Counted from the first letter of the stretch, positions 44,252-53,991 are shown. The stretch: DNA of 64,000 bases from Burkholderia pyrrocinia (GCF_001028665.1 NZ_CP011505.1:744001-808000), one strand, 5' to 3'. Made by a program: numbers and translations. Notes: a model not told the origin generated them from the letters alone.

Positions 44252-45713
44252 TGAACGTGAGGATGAACCGCGTCCCGGCCGCGTCGCTTTCGACGCGGGC
44301 GGTGCCGCCGTGCAGTTCCATCACCGACCGCACGATCGCGAGGCCGAGCCCGGCCGTGCCGCCCGGCGCGCCGCCGCTGCGCGCGGGGTCGCCGCGCACG
44401 AAGCGGTCGAAGATGCGCGGCAGCAGCGCGGGATCGATCGGCTCGCCCGGGTTCGCGACGACGACCTGCACCGCGTCCGCCGTTTCGTCGACGCGCAGCG
44501 CGATGACGCCGCCCGCCGGCGTGTAGCGCAGCGCGTTCGCGAGCAGGTTGCTGACCGCGCGGCGAAACAGTTCGAGATCGGCGGTCAGCCGGCCGTGCCC
44601 GTCGACAAGCAGCGTCGACCCTGCTTCGTCGGCGAGCCCTTCGAAATAGCCGGCGATGCGCTCCAGTTCGTCGTGAACGTCGAATGCGCGCTGCCGCGTC
44701 ACGAAGCCGGGATGCTCGGCGCGCGCGAGAAACAGCACGTTCTCGATCATCCGCGCGAGACGGTCGTATTCCTCGAGGTTCGATTCGAGCAGCGCCTGGT
44801 ATTCGTCGACCGAACGCGGCCGCGCCAATGCCACCTCGGTCGCGCCGCGCATGTTGTTCAGCGGCGTGCGCAGGTCGTGCGCGAGATCCGCGCTGAATTG
44901 CGACAGGTGCCCGAATGCCTGCTGCAGGCGGCCGAGCATCGCGTTCTGCGCGTCGACGAGCGCCGTCAGCTCGCGCGGTGCGCGCGATGCATCGAGCCGC
45001 GTATCGAGCTTGTCGACGGTGATGCGGCCCGTGTTCGCGACGATCTCGCGCAGCGGTGCGAGCGTCTTGCGGATCAGCCCGTAGCTGAGCAGCATCGCGA
45101 ACAGCGCGCCCAGGCCGCCGGCGATCTTCAGCTTGTCGCGGTAGCCGTCGAGCAGTTCGGCGCGATCGCTCATGTTGCGCGCGATCGCGATCCGGATCTT
45201 CGTGTGGTCGCGCAACGCCGCATCGGTGACGACGCCGCGCACATGCGTGCCGCCGCCGGCGGTCCACGTCGCGATCCGGTCGGCGGTAATCCGCTCGTTC
45301 GCGGGCACCGGCGTCGCGTGCGGCGGAAACAGTTCGCCATCGGGTAGCGCCGGCAGCGCGGGCGACGATGCGCCCGCGGCCGTCTCGGGAAGATCCTCGA
45401 ACTCGGTCCGTTCGACGTTGTGGCGCGCGAGTACGTTGCCCTGCCCGTCGACGACGGCCAGCGACAGCGCCGCGTTGCCGAGCACCTGGCTCGTCAACCG
45501 GTCCGCATGCGCGCGCACCGCGTCGAGCGAATCGAGTTCGCCCGCCAGCCGGCGCGTATGCCGCGCGGCGAGCACGATGTCGAGGTCGTCCTGCGTGCTC
45601 ACCTGCCGCTCGAGGCCGGTGTACACGTACACGCCGACGAGCGCGAAGACAGCCAGCATGGTCGCGCCGAACGCGAGCGCGAGCGTCGCGCCGAGCGAGC
45701 GGCCGAGCGTCAT
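44232..45713 (-). CDS. Sensor histidine kinase, heavy-metal (CusS/IrlS)-like
   Basis: 493 residues. Two membrane helices at about 8-30 and 200-220 enclose a periplasmic sensor of about 165 residues. A HAMP segment follows, then the phosphoacceptor His in [15 protein letters not shown] and the ATP-binding N, G1 and G2 boxes ([21 protein letters not shown]). The ATG overlaps the response-regulator stop by 4 bp. The unusually long proline-containing periplasmic loop ([13 protein letters not shown]) may define its ligand. It pairs with the adjacent regulator to control the efflux pump. Confidence 0.9.
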   Translation of the reverse strand: MTLGRSLGATLALAFGATMLAVFALVGVYVYTGLERQVSTQDDLDIVLAARHTRRLAGELDSLDAVRAHADRLTSQVLGNAALSLAVVDGQGNVLARHNVERTEFEDLPETAAGASSPALPALPDGELFPPHATPVPANERITADRIATWTAGGGTHVRGVVTDAALRDHTKIRIAIARNMSDRAELLDGYRDKLKIAGGLGALFAMLLSYGLIRKTLAPLREIVANTGRITVDKLDTRLDASRAPRELTALVDAQNAMLGRLQQAFGHLSQFSADLAHDLRTPLNNMRGATEVALARPRSVDEYQALLESNLEEYDRLARMIENVLFLARAEHPGFVTRQRAFDVHDELERIAGYFEGLADEAGSTLLVDGHGRLTADLELFRRAVSNLLANALRYTPAGGVIALRVDETADAVQVVVANPGEPIDPALLPRIFDRFVRGDPARSGGAPGGTAGLGLAIVRSVMELHGGTARVESDAAGTRFILTFIKTPTA

Positions 45714-46387
45714 GCGGCGTCCTTCGGTTCGAGCACGTAACCGACGCCGCGCACCGTATGAATCAGCTTGACCGCGAAATCGTCGTCGATCTTCGCGCGC
45801 AGCCGGCGGATCGCGACTTCGACGACGTTGGTGTCGCTGTCGAAATTCATGTCCCACACGTACGACGCGATCTGCGTGCGGCTCAGCACCTCGCCCTGCC
45901 TGCGCGCGAGCAGCTGCAGCAGCGAGAATTCGCGCGGCGTCAGGTCGATCCGCACCGTGCCGCGCTTCACGCGGCGGCGCACGACGTCGATCTCCAGGTC
46001 GCCCACCGAAATGCGCTCCGTCTCGCGCGGTGGCCCGCGGCGCGCGAGCGTGCGGATGCGCGCGAGCAGTTCGACGAACGCGAACGGCTTCACGAGGTAG
46101 TCGTCGGCGCCGAGTTCGAGCCCATGCACGCGGTCCTGCACGTCGTCGCGCGCGGTCAGGAACAGCACGGGCGTCGCGTGCGTGTCGCGCAGCCGCTTGA
46201 GCACGCTCCAGCCGTCGAGCACCGGCAGCATCACGTCGAGCACGATCACGTCGTAGCTCTCTTCCTGCGCGAGCGTCAGCCCCTCGCCGCCGTCCTTCGC
46301 GAGATCGACGCTGAAGCCGGATTCCTCGAGCCCCTTCTTCAGGTACGCGCCGGTCTTCGGTTCGTCTTCGACAATCAGGATCCGCAT
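45710..46387 (-). CDS. OmpR-family response regulator, CusR/IrlR-like
   Basis: 225 residues from [13 protein letters not shown]; an upstream in-frame start has no ribosome site. Receiver: acidic Asp8-Glu9, phosphoacceptor Asp51 and Lys100. The winged-helix DNA-binding domain (about 130-222) has [28 protein letters not shown] and ends [14 protein letters not shown]. The dyad at 46478-46495, 91 bp upstream, is its likely autoregulatory site. The second copy before the RND operon suggests direct control of the pump. Confidence 0.92.
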   Translation of the reverse strand: MRILIVEDEPKTGAYLKKGLEESGFSVDLAKDGGEGLTLAQEESYDVIVLDVMLPVLDGWSVLKRLRDTHATPVLFLTARDDVQDRVHGLELGADDYLVKPFAFVELLARIRTLARRGPPRETERISVGDLEIDVVRRRVKRGTVRIDLTPREFSLLQLLARRQGEVLSRTQIASYVWDMNFDSDTNVVEVAIRRLRAKIDDDFAVKLIHTVRGVGYVLEPKDAA

Positions 46388-46477
46388 GTTCGATTCCGTC
46401 GCATTCGGTGGTGACATGCGCCGATGTTACCGGGAAACGGGGCGGGCGCACCGCCACGCGCCCGCGCGACACGGCCT

Positions 46478-46495
46478 GATTACGAAACTGTAATC
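46478..46495. promoter_or_regulatory. Response-regulator dyad GATTAC-N6-GTAATC
   Basis: Perfect 6-bp inverted repeat with a 6-nt spacer, centred in the divergent region between the two-component system (91 bp away) and the second DUF4148 gene (88 bp away). It is repeated with one mismatch upstream of the RND operon. This fits a site for the adjacent heavy-metal-type response regulator. Confidence 0.6.
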
Positions 46496-46582
46496 GGCGG
46501 GTCAGTGTGGTGACTGCCGCGGCGGCCAGAATTCGAAGCGTGGGCCCATCCCGCCCGCTCGTTCAACCGCCCAGGAGCCATC

Positions 46583-46840
46583 ATGAAACTCGTCGCTGCT
46601 TTCGTCGTTGCCACGCTGAGCCTGCCGTTCGGCACGCAGGCCTTCGCCCGGTCCACGCAGGCGCCGATCACGCGCGCCGACGTGCGCCAGCAACTGATCG
46701 ATGCCGAAGCCGACGGCCTGCTGCCGTCGAACCGGAACGACTATCCGCCGTCGGCGTCGCAGATCGCGCGCAATCGCCAGCTCCATGCGATCCAGCATCA
46801 CGACACGATGCCGACCGCGACGGCATCGACCGGCAATTGA
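46583..46840 (+). CDS. DUF4148 exported protein
   Basis: 85 residues with a signal peptide (1-22, ending QAFA) and the core ITRADVRQQLIDAEADGLLPSNRNDYPPS. It is a paralogue of the protein at 37462-37740 and mirrors it at the other end of the pump locus, again divergent from a regulated gene and behind the same dyad. AGGAG precedes the ATG. Confidence 0.85.
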   Translation: MKLVAAFVVATLSLPFGTQAFARSTQAPITRADVRQQLIDAEADGLLPSNRNDYPPSASQIARNRQLHAIQHHDTMPTATASTGN

Positions 46841-47313
46841 TCCCGGCGTATTACCGACAACCCGCTGACAGCCGGATGTCGTGCCGGCCCGGCGCATTTC
46901 GGCATATTCCGCGGCGCGCGCAACCGCGTCCACGGAATCCCTTTTCAATCACTCACTCGAGCGCACCGCATCGACGGCTGCAATACCGTTCAACGATCGA
47001 CCGGCACACGTGAAAACCGCCGTCGATCGTCACCTCCCCGGCCCCGCCATTTTTCGAAATCCGGCGTGACGCCCATATAATTCTCATTCGTCCGACCCTC
47101 CACCAGATTGCAGGCGTTCACAGCGCAACGAGGGGACGACCCGGGGCCGCCTGGTCGTGTCATGCACTCGCCGCGGCCGGTAACGAGGCCGGTAACGAGT
47201 CGGGGAATGCGACCCCGACGCTCGTACGCTCGCACATACTGCGCGGCCGATGCTGACATAAAATAGAAAATCTCTGTTGACGATGAGTCAATGGCAAAAA
47301 AAGGAGTGCCAAC
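46841..47313. other. Intergenic region before DUF1269 gene
   Basis: 473 bp with no credible gene. It contains a short direct repeat (GCCGGTAACGAG twice, near 47174-47200), an AT-rich TAAAATAGAAAAT stretch at about 47258, and a dyad TTGAC-N5-GTCAA at 47277-47291, which probably belong to the promoter of the next gene. Confidence 0.5.
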
Positions 47314-47823
47314 ATGAGACGCCTTTATTTCCTCGTACCTGATACGCAGATGGCGAAGGCGATCGTCGATGACTTGCTGCGCGCGCGCATCATCTGGCGC
47401 CATATCCACGTCCTCGCCGATCACAGTGTCACGCTCGATCAGTTGCCCGAAGCGTCTTTGCTGCAAAGCAGCGATGTCGTGCACGCGCTCGAGCGCGGCG
47501 TCGCGTTTGGCGGCGCGACGGGCGCGCTGATCGGCCTCGTCGCGCTGGTGTTCCCTCCAGCGGAGCTCGTGATTGCGGGCGGCGCCGTCGTCGCATTGAC
47601 GCTGGCGGGAGCGGGCTTCGGGGCGTGGACGGCCGCGATGATCGGCATCGCCGAGCCGAACGCGCGACTCCAGCGATTTCGTGACGCGATACGCGAAGGC
47701 CAGATCCTGATCATGGCCGACGTGCCGGCATTACGAGAGCAGGAAATCGAGGAGATGGTCGCCCAGCATTTTCCGAAGGCCGATCTGGAAGGCGCCGAGC
47801 CTACGACACCGATCTTCCCCTGA
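47314..47823 (+). CDS. DUF1269-type small membrane protein
   Basis: 169 residues. An N-terminal alpha/beta region (MRRLYFLVPDTQMAKAIVDDL) is followed by a glycine-rich hydrophobic pair of helices at about 63-112 (GGATGALIGLVALVFPP, GGAVVALTLAGAGFGAW) and a charged C-terminal domain. An AAGGAG site precedes the ATG. The family is found in many proteobacteria without known function. Confidence 0.75.
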   Translation: MRRLYFLVPDTQMAKAIVDDLLRARIIWRHIHVLADHSVTLDQLPEASLLQSSDVVHALERGVAFGGATGALIGLVALVFPPAELVIAGGAVVALTLAGAGFGAWTAAMIGIAEPNARLQRFRDAIREGQILIMADVPALREQEIEEMVAQHFPKADLEGAEPTTPIFP

Positions 47824-47853
47824 AAGTCGGCGCCACAACTTCCGTTCGATGTC

Positions 47854-47873
47854 GCACCGGCGCCCGCCGGTGC
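47854..47873 (+). terminator. Hairpin after DUF1269 gene
   Basis: Perfect GCACCGGC-GCCC-GCCGGTGC stem 31 bp after the stop codon. The rest of the 311-bp gap to the next gene (47824-48134) shows no credible coding sequence. Confidence 0.5.
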
Positions 47874-48134
47874 GGGCCGTGTTCACCACGGCGCATCAGC
47901 CTTTCTCCCACCCGGTGAGCGACGAAAAAACGCCGCGCGCCAACTGCCCGCCTGCCGACACGTCGATGCCGAACTTCGAGCAGAACGCCGTGGAACCATG
48001 CAACGCGCAGGGTTTTTGCACCTTGCATTGGCACCCATATCTGCCATTCTGAATCGCAGAAGGGACGTACTTTTGACGCACGTTGCGCCCTCCTACCCTG
48101 AATGCCGAAGCTGAACTGTCCGCAAGGAGGTCGT

Positions 48135-48647
48135 ATGGAACTGAACATTCAATCACACCATTGGCAGCGGCGTACGCCCGACTGGCTCGCCGCTGCCGTG
48201 GCCGGTCTTGCGGGTGGCGCGCTGGTGATCGTGCTCGAATTCTTCTGGTCGACCATGGTGCTCGACGAAAGCCCGTGGCAACCGACCCACAAGATCGCGG
48301 CGATGGTGCTGGGCCGCAGTGCGCTCGAACAGATGTCGGTGTTCAGCGTCGGCATTGTGGGAACGGCGCTGGTACTGCACTACGTGCTCGGTGCCATCAT
48401 GGGGATGATTCTCGCCGTGATCATTGCGCCGTTCCGCTTCGATTCGAGTGTGCGCATGGAGGCTGCCATCGGGCTGGCCTTCGGGATCGTCGCGTATGTG
48501 TGGAACTTCTATGTGATGACAGCCGTGTTCCCATGGTTCGTCTCGGAGCGGGGTTCCGGACCCTTGTTGGCAAACCTGCTGTTCGGTGTGGTCGCCGCCG
48601 TCACCTACGGCATGCTCGAGCGGCGCAAGCAGGACGCGATGCGCTGA
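48135..48647 (+). CDS. Inner-membrane protein, unrecognised
   Basis: 170 residues with four to five hydrophobic helices (about 17-37, 68-95, 112-135, 145-160). The ATG at 48135 has a strong AAGGAGG. Family not recognised. It lies 384 bp upstream of the terminal oxidase operon and may or may not belong with it. Confidence 0.7.
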   Translation: MELNIQSHHWQRRTPDWLAAAVAGLAGGALVIVLEFFWSTMVLDESPWQPTHKIAAMVLGRSALEQMSVFSVGIVGTALVLHYVLGAIMGMILAVIIAPFRFDSSVRMEAAIGLAFGIVAYVWNFYVMTAVFPWFVSERGSGPLLANLLFGVVAAVTYGMLERRKQDAMR

Positions 48648-49030
48648 CACGCCGTGTTTTCCCGCCGCGCCGACAGGGTCTGCTCACGTGTGCGACGTAC
48701 GTACTTCGCACAAGCGAACAGACCCGGAACACCCGGCGCCCTCGCGAAACGGCCGCCTCGACAACCCATGCCGGAGGCGCCGTTTTGCATTGCATCGCAG
48801 CAGGCGACGCCTCCAATCGCGCGATGCGTCGATGGGGCGCGCGTCCCCGTTGCGCTGCCTTGCACGATGCGGAGGAGAGGACTACCTTTGCTTTAGAGCT
48901 TGTTTACAGCGCTTGGCGAATCGGTCCTGGCAGACTGCCGGCGAAAACAATACGTAGTACGAAAACGTGGCACAACGACGCCGGGAACGTTGTTGGCGGC
49001 TCCGACGAGTGACACGCAGCGAGGCGGCTA
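48648..49030. other. Intergenic region with a long imperfect hairpin
   Basis: 383 bp without a convincing gene. At 48676-48725 GGGTCTG pairs with CAGACCC, and inside it TGTGCGA (48689-48695) pairs with TCGCACA (48706-48712) around a CGTACGTACT loop. This could terminate the upstream gene. The promoter of the oxidase operon must lie after it. Confidence 0.55.
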
Positions 49031-50179
49031 ATGGCGCTTGCGATTGCCCTGACCCTGATCATCATATTGGCGGTGGGGTTTCACTTTGCCAGTCCCTGGT
49101 GGATCACGCCGATCGCGTCGAACTGGGTGCGCATGGACGACATGCTGACGATCACGCTCGTCATTACCGGCGCGCTCTTCATCGCGATCAATGTGTTCAT
49201 CGTGATCGCACTGGTGCGCTACCGCCACCGCAGCGGGCATCGTGCGGCTTACGAGCCGCACAACCGGCGGCTGGAATGGTGGCTGATCGGCCTGACCTCG
49301 GTCGGCGTGGCCGCGTTGCTGGCACCGGGGCTCTTCGTCTACGCGGACTACGTCCGGCCGCCGCGCAACGTGCTGCAGATGGAGGTGCTCGGCCAGCAAT
49401 GGCAATGGCGTTTCCGCTTTGCGGGCCCCGGCGGCAAGCTGGGCACGACGGACGTGCGCTACATCAGCAACGACAACCCGTTCGGCCTGAACCCCGGCGA
49501 CCCCAACGGCCGTGACAACTACCTGATCGAGACGCCCGAGGTACACCTGCCGCTCAACCAGCCGATCCAGGTCCTGGCACGGTCGCGCGACGTACTGCAC
49601 GATTTCTACGTCCCGCCGTTCCGTGCGCGCATGAACATGGTGCCCGGCATGGTGACCACCTTCTGGTTCACGCCGACCAAGGCCGGGCGTTACGACATCC
49701 TGTGCGCCCAGCTTTGCGGTATCGGGCACTCCGACATGCGCGGCGTGGTGGTGGTGGAAGACCAGGCATCGTTCTCGCGCTGGCTGGCGCAGCAGAGCAC
49801 GTTCGCGCAGCGGCAGCAGGCCAAGGTGCAGGCTGCCGCCGCCGCGACCGGCGGCAGCGCGCAGGCGCTTGCCGACCAGGGCAAGACGCTCGCGGCGGCC
49901 AAGGGCTGCGTCGCCTGCCATACCGTGGACGGCAGTCCGCGCGTGGGCCCCACCTGGAAAGGCCTGTACGGCAAGACCGAAACGATGGCCGACGGCAGCA
50001 CCGCGAAGGTGGACGAAGCCTATCTGCGCGCGTTCATCCGCGACCCGAAGGCCCGCGTCGTGAAGGGCTTCTCGCCCATCATGCCGACCTTCGACCTGAG
50101 CGAGCAGGAACTGACCGCGCTGGTGACCTACATCAAGTCGGTAGGCGGTCCGGCCGCCAGCAGCGCAACGAATCCCTAG
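49031..50179 (+). CDS. ctaC: Cytochrome c oxidase subunit II with fused cytochrome c domain
   Basis: 382 residues: two membrane helices (about 1-20 and 40-62, with a further hydrophobic stretch near 85-105) and a cupredoxin domain with the CuA ligands His190, Cys225, Gln227, Cys229, His233 and Met236. A C-terminal cytochrome c domain has CVACH at 294-298 and axial Met352. The fusion defines caa3-type oxidases. The usual Glu between the CuA cysteines is Gln (CAQLC), as in ba3-type enzymes. It is the first gene of the oxidase operon. Confidence 0.93.
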   Translation: MALAIALTLIIILAVGFHFASPWWITPIASNWVRMDDMLTITLVITGALFIAINVFIVIALVRYRHRSGHRAAYEPHNRRLEWWLIGLTSVGVAALLAPGLFVYADYVRPPRNVLQMEVLGQQWQWRFRFAGPGGKLGTTDVRYISNDNPFGLNPGDPNGRDNYLIETPEVHLPLNQPIQVLARSRDVLHDFYVPPFRARMNMVPGMVTTFWFTPTKAGRYDILCAQLCGIGHSDMRGVVVVEDQASFSRWLAQQSTFAQRQQAKVQAAAAATGGSAQALADQGKTLAAAKGCVACHTVDGSPRVGPTWKGLYGKTETMADGSTAKVDEAYLRAFIRDPKARVVKGFSPIMPTFDLSEQELTALVTYIKSVGGPAASSATNP

Positions 50180-50203
50180 CGAATCCCCGGCGGAGCAGAC
50201 GCA

Positions 50204-51958
50204 ATGTCCTACGCGCATACAGATCACGTCCCGCAAAGCTTCTGGACCCGCTATGTCTGGAGCCAGGACCACAAGGTCATCGCCGTGCAGTATTCGCTGA
50301 CGGCGATCGCCATCGGCCTGGTCGGCCTCGTCTTGTCTGACCTGATGCGGTTGCAGCTCGGCTTTCCGGGCAAGTTCAGTTTCATCGACGCCACCCACTA
50401 CTACCAGTTCGTCACCATGCACGGGATGATCATGGTGATCTACCTGCTGACGGCGCTGTTCCTGGGCGGCTTCGGCAACTACCTGATTCCGCTGATGCTG
50501 GGCGCGCGCGACATGGTGTTCCCGTTCCTCAACATGCTGAGCTTCTGGGTCTACCTGCTGGCCGTACTCGTGCTGACGGCGAGTTTCTTCGTGCCGGGCG
50601 GACCGACCGGCGCGGGCTGGACGCTGTATCCACCCCAGGCCATCCTGCCGGGCACGCCGGGCGTGGAATGGGGCATCGTGCTGATGCTCGTGTCGCTGGC
50701 GATCTTCATCGTCGCGGCAACGATGGGCGGCCTGAACTACGTCACCACCACGCTGCAGGCGCGCACCCGCGGCATGACGCTCATGCGCATGCCGCTCACG
50801 GTGTGGGGCATCTTCGTCGCGACCATCCTGGCGCTGCTGGCATTTCCGGCGCTGTTCGTGTCGGCCGTGATGATGCTGCTCGACAGGACGCTCGGCACCA
50901 GTTTCTTCATACCGGCCGTGGTGTCGATGGGGCAGACGCTCAAGCATGCCGGCGGCAGCCCGCTGCTGTTCCAGCACCTGTTCTGGTTCTTCGGGCATCC
51001 GGAGGTCTACATCGTCGCGCTGCCGGCCTTCGGCATCGTGTCGGACCTCATCAGCACGCACGCGCGCAAGAACATCTTCGGCTACAGGATGATGGTGTGG
51101 GCCATCATCATCATCGGTGTGCTGAGCTTCGTGGTCTGGGCGCACCACATGTTCATCGCCGGCATGAATCCGTACTTCGGCTTCTTCTTCGCCACCACCA
51201 CGCTCATCATCGCCGTCCCGACCGCGCTCAAGGTCTACAACTGGGTGCTGACGCTGTGGCGCGGCGATATCCACCTGACCGTGCCGATGCTGTTTGCCAT
51301 CGGCTTCGTCAGTACCTTCGTGCTGGGTGGGCTGACCGGGCTCTACCTCGGCAACGTGAGCGTGGACATTCCGCTGTCGAACACGTACTTCGTGGTCGCG
51401 CACTTCCATATGGTGATGGCCGTGTCGCCGATCCTGGTGGTGTTCGGCGGCATCTACCACTGGTATCCGAAGGTGACGGGCCGCATGCTCGACGACACGC
51501 TCGGGCGCGCGCACTTCTGGATCACCTTCGTCGGCACCTATGCGATCTACTTCCCGATGCACTATCTCGGCATCCTGGGCATGCCGCGGCGGTATTACGC
51601 GTATGAGGGCTACAGCTTCATTCCCCATTCGGCGCAGACGCTCAACACGTTCATCACCGTCGTTGCGCTGATCGTCGGGGTGGCGCAGTTGCTGTTCCTG
51701 TACAACCTCGCGTGGAGCCTCGTGCGCGGCAAGCGCGCCGACGGCAACCCGTGGCGGGCCACCACGCTGGAATGGCAAACGCCGCAAACGCCGCCCGTGC
51801 ACGGCAACTGGGGCGCCGCGCCGCCCGTCGTCTACCGCTGGGCGTACGAATACAGCCCGCCGGGGCACGACGAAGACTTCGTCCCGCAAAACCAGCCGCC
51901 CGAGACGGCGCCTGAAACGGCCCATCCGACGCTTCAACCTGGCGAGGCACACGAATGA
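50204..51958 (+). CDS. ctaD: Cytochrome c oxidase subunit I (A-type heme-copper oxidase)
   Basis: 584 residues with 12 or more helices. Low-spin heme ligand His73 (TMHGMIM) and its partner in VVAHFHMVM. CuB and the cross-linked Tyr lie in FFGHPEVYIVALPAF, with two further His in WAHHMF. D-channel Asp (GARDMVF), E of GHPEV, and K-channel Lys (PTALKVYNW) are all present, so it is an A1-type proton pump. It reduces O2 to water. Confidence 0.95.
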   Translation: MSYAHTDHVPQSFWTRYVWSQDHKVIAVQYSLTAIAIGLVGLVLSDLMRLQLGFPGKFSFIDATHYYQFVTMHGMIMVIYLLTALFLGGFGNYLIPLMLGARDMVFPFLNMLSFWVYLLAVLVLTASFFVPGGPTGAGWTLYPPQAILPGTPGVEWGIVLMLVSLAIFIVAATMGGLNYVTTTLQARTRGMTLMRMPLTVWGIFVATILALLAFPALFVSAVMMLLDRTLGTSFFIPAVVSMGQTLKHAGGSPLLFQHLFWFFGHPEVYIVALPAFGIVSDLISTHARKNIFGYRMMVWAIIIIGVLSFVVWAHHMFIAGMNPYFGFFFATTTLIIAVPTALKVYNWVLTLWRGDIHLTVPMLFAIGFVSTFVLGGLTGLYLGNVSVDIPLSNTYFVVAHFHMVMAVSPILVVFGGIYHWYPKVTGRMLDDTLGRAHFWITFVGTYAIYFPMHYLGILGMPRRYYAYEGYSFIPHSAQTLNTFITVVALIVGVAQLLFLYNLAWSLVRGKRADGNPWRATTLEWQTPQTPPVHGNWGAAPPVVYRWAYEYSPPGHDEDFVPQNQPPETAPETAHPTLQPGEAHE

Positions 51959-52566
51959 CCACACTGCCACGACCGTTCGGTCCCGGTGCGCCACCGGTGT
52001 TGCCGAATGCGAACCGCATCGGCCTGATCGTCTTCATGGCGGTGGCGACGACCTTGTTTTCGCTGCTGTTGCTCGCGTACGGCATGCGCATGCGCGAGCC
52101 CGACTGGCAGCCGATCCCGCATCCGGCGCTGCTGTGGTGGAACACCGGCGCGCTGGTGCTGGCAAGCCTTGCGATGCAGCGCGCCCGGCAGATGACCTTG
52201 CACCGCGCGGCGTGGCTGGTGTCCGGCGGCGTGCTGGCGGCCGTGTTCGTGATCGGGCAATTGACCGCCTGGCGCATGCTGTCGGCGGCCGGGCAGACCG
52301 TCACCGTCAATCCTTCCAACAGCTTCCTCTACCTGCTCACCGGCCTGCACGGATTGCATGTGCTGGGCGGGCTGGTGGCCTGGGCCGTGACGATTGCGCT
52401 CCTGCAGCGCGCGGATCCGTTCCGGGCCCAGCGCGCCATCGCGCTGTGCGCGATCTACTGGCATTTCCTGCTGGCTGTCTGGCTCGTGCTGCTGGCGGCG
52501 ATGTGGTGGATCACCCCCGAGATCGTCGCCGCCATCTGCGGGCCGCTGTATGGAGCCGCGCCATGA
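51955..52566 (+). CDS. Subunit III-like membrane protein of the oxidase operon
   Basis: 203 residues with five hydrophobic helices and the subunit III end pattern (TGLHGLHVLGGLVAW, YWHFLLAVWLVLLAAMWW). It overlaps subunit I by 4 bp and the next gene by 4 bp. It and the following gene are both III-like, so the operon has two such proteins. Confidence 0.8.
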   Translation: MTTLPRPFGPGAPPVLPNANRIGLIVFMAVATTLFSLLLLAYGMRMREPDWQPIPHPALLWWNTGALVLASLAMQRARQMTLHRAAWLVSGGVLAAVFVIGQLTAWRMLSAAGQTVTVNPSNSFLYLLTGLHGLHVLGGLVAWAVTIALLQRADPFRAQRAIALCAIYWHFLLAVWLVLLAAMWWITPEIVAAICGPLYGAAP

Positions 52567-53270
52567 CCTCGCCCACGCTCCCCACCGAATCCGCCGCCAC
52601 CCCGCCCGCCGACGCCGGGCCTGAAGGCTGGCGTGGCATCGTCACCGACTGGTCGGCCGACCGCGAAGCCTTCAAGGTGCCGTGGGGCAAGGCGATGATG
52701 TGGATCTTCCTGCTGTCGGACACCTTCGTCTTCAGCAGCTTCCTGATCGGGTACATGACGGTGCGCATGTCGACCACGGCGCCGTGGCCCGACCCTTCCA
52801 AGGTGTTCGGGCTCACGGTAGGCGGCGTGGACGTGCCGTTGCTGCTGATCGCCATCATGACGTTCACGCTGATCACCAGCAGCGGCACCATGGCGATGGC
52901 CGTCAACTTCGGCTACCGGCGCAACGCAACGCGTGCCGCCGCACTGTTGCTGGCGACCGCGCTGCTGGGCGCGACCTTCGTGTCGATGCAGGCCTTCGAA
53001 TGGACCAAGCTGATCGTCCATGAAGGGATCCGCCCGTGGGGCAACCCGCTGGGCGCGGCGCAGTTTGGCGCGTGCTTCTTCATGATCACCGGGTTCCACG
53101 GGTTTCACGTGACCTGCGGCGTGATCTACCTGCTGCTGATCGCGCGCAAGATCCTGCGGCCGGGGTTCACCGAGCACGGCAACTTCCAGATCGTCGAGAT
53201 TGCCGGCTTGTACTGGCACTTCGTCGACCTGGTGTGGGTGTTCATCTTCGCGCTGTTCTATTTGTGGTGA
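52563..53270 (+). CDS. Cytochrome c oxidase subunit III
   Basis: 235 residues with five helices and the family blocks WGKAMMWIFLLSDTFVFSSFL, MQAFEWTKL, TGFHGFHVTCGVIYL and YWHFVDLVWVFIFALFYLW. It stabilises subunit I and its proton entry. Translationally coupled to the preceding gene. Confidence 0.88.
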   Translation: MTSPTLPTESAATPPADAGPEGWRGIVTDWSADREAFKVPWGKAMMWIFLLSDTFVFSSFLIGYMTVRMSTTAPWPDPSKVFGLTVGGVDVPLLLIAIMTFTLITSSGTMAMAVNFGYRRNATRAAALLLATALLGATFVSMQAFEWTKLIVHEGIRPWGNPLGAAQFGACFFMITGFHGFHVTCGVIYLLLIARKILRPGFTEHGNFQIVEIAGLYWHFVDLVWVFIFALFYLW

Positions 53271-53278
53271 GGCAGATC

Positions 53279-53620
53279 ATGGACCACACCGATCCCGCCG
53301 ATCGACCCGACGCCGCGCATGGCCAGCAGCATCCGATCGGCCTCTACCTGAAAATCTGGGGCCTGCTGTTCGTCCTCAGCACGTTGTCGTACATGGTGGA
53401 TTACTTCCACGTGCAGGGCCTGCTGCGCTGGGTGCTGATCGTGGTGCTCATGATCGCCAAGGCCGGGCTGATCGTGTCGATTTTCATGCACATGATGTGG
53501 GAGCGGCTGGCGCTGGTATACGCGATCCTGATACCGCCCCTGTGCCTGCTGGTGCTCATGGTGCTGATGGCTGCCGAAGCGCATCACACATTCGGCATGC
53601 GGGAACTCTTCTTCCATTGA
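53279..53620 (+). CDS. Cytochrome c oxidase subunit IV
   Basis: 113 residues with three helices (IGLYLKIWGLLFVLSTLSY, LLRWVLIVVLMIAKAGLIVSIFMHMMW, LVYAILIPPLCLLVLMVLM), the usual shape of the small subunit IV. It follows subunit III after 8 bp. Confidence 0.85.
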   Translation: MDHTDPADRPDAAHGQQHPIGLYLKIWGLLFVLSTLSYMVDYFHVQGLLRWVLIVVLMIAKAGLIVSIFMHMMWERLALVYAILIPPLCLLVLMVLMAAEAHHTFGMRELFFH

Positions 53621-53676
53621 TCCCTTCGCCGCCCTTTCCCCAGGCGACGAACGCTTCGCACATGCAGGAGGACGCG

Positions 53677-53991
53677 ATGAAATTTTCACGTCGACGTTTT
53701 ATTGCCGCCACCACCGTTCTGGCATCCGCGCTGGCATTCGGGCGCCGCGCGGCGGCCGCAGATGCCGGTGCCGTGCAGGAATCCGATGCAAACGCCCAGG
53801 CCCTCGGTTACAAGACGGATGCAAGCCGGGTCGACCATGCGAAGTTCCCGCAATTTCAGGCGGGCCAGGCTTGTGCGAACTGCCAGTTCTTCCAGGGCAA
53901 GACCGGCGTCGCGATGGCGCCGTGCACCATCTTCAGCGGCAAGCAGGTCAATGCAAAAGGCTGGTGCAGCGCCTATATGAAGAAGGCGTAG
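53677..53991 (+). CDS. High-potential iron-sulfur protein (HiPIP)
   Basis: 104 residues with a Tat-type signal (FSRRRFIAATTVLASALAF) for folded export. Four cluster ligands are visible: Cys66, Cys69, Cys83 and Cys97 with the HiPIP spacing CxxC-x13-C-x13-C. AGGAGG precedes the ATG. As last gene of the oxidase operon it is the probable soluble electron donor to the CuA/cytochrome c domain of subunit II. Confidence 0.93.
   Translation: MKFSRRRFIAATTVLASALAFGRRAAAADAGAVQESDANAQALGYKTDASRVDHAKFPQFQAGQACANCQFFQGKTGVAMAPCTIFSGKQVNAKGWCSAYMKKA

Noticed and set aside
48676..48725. Integron attC site
   Set aside because: The core RYYYAAC/GTTRRRY boxes are absent and there is no integrase or gene cassette nearby.
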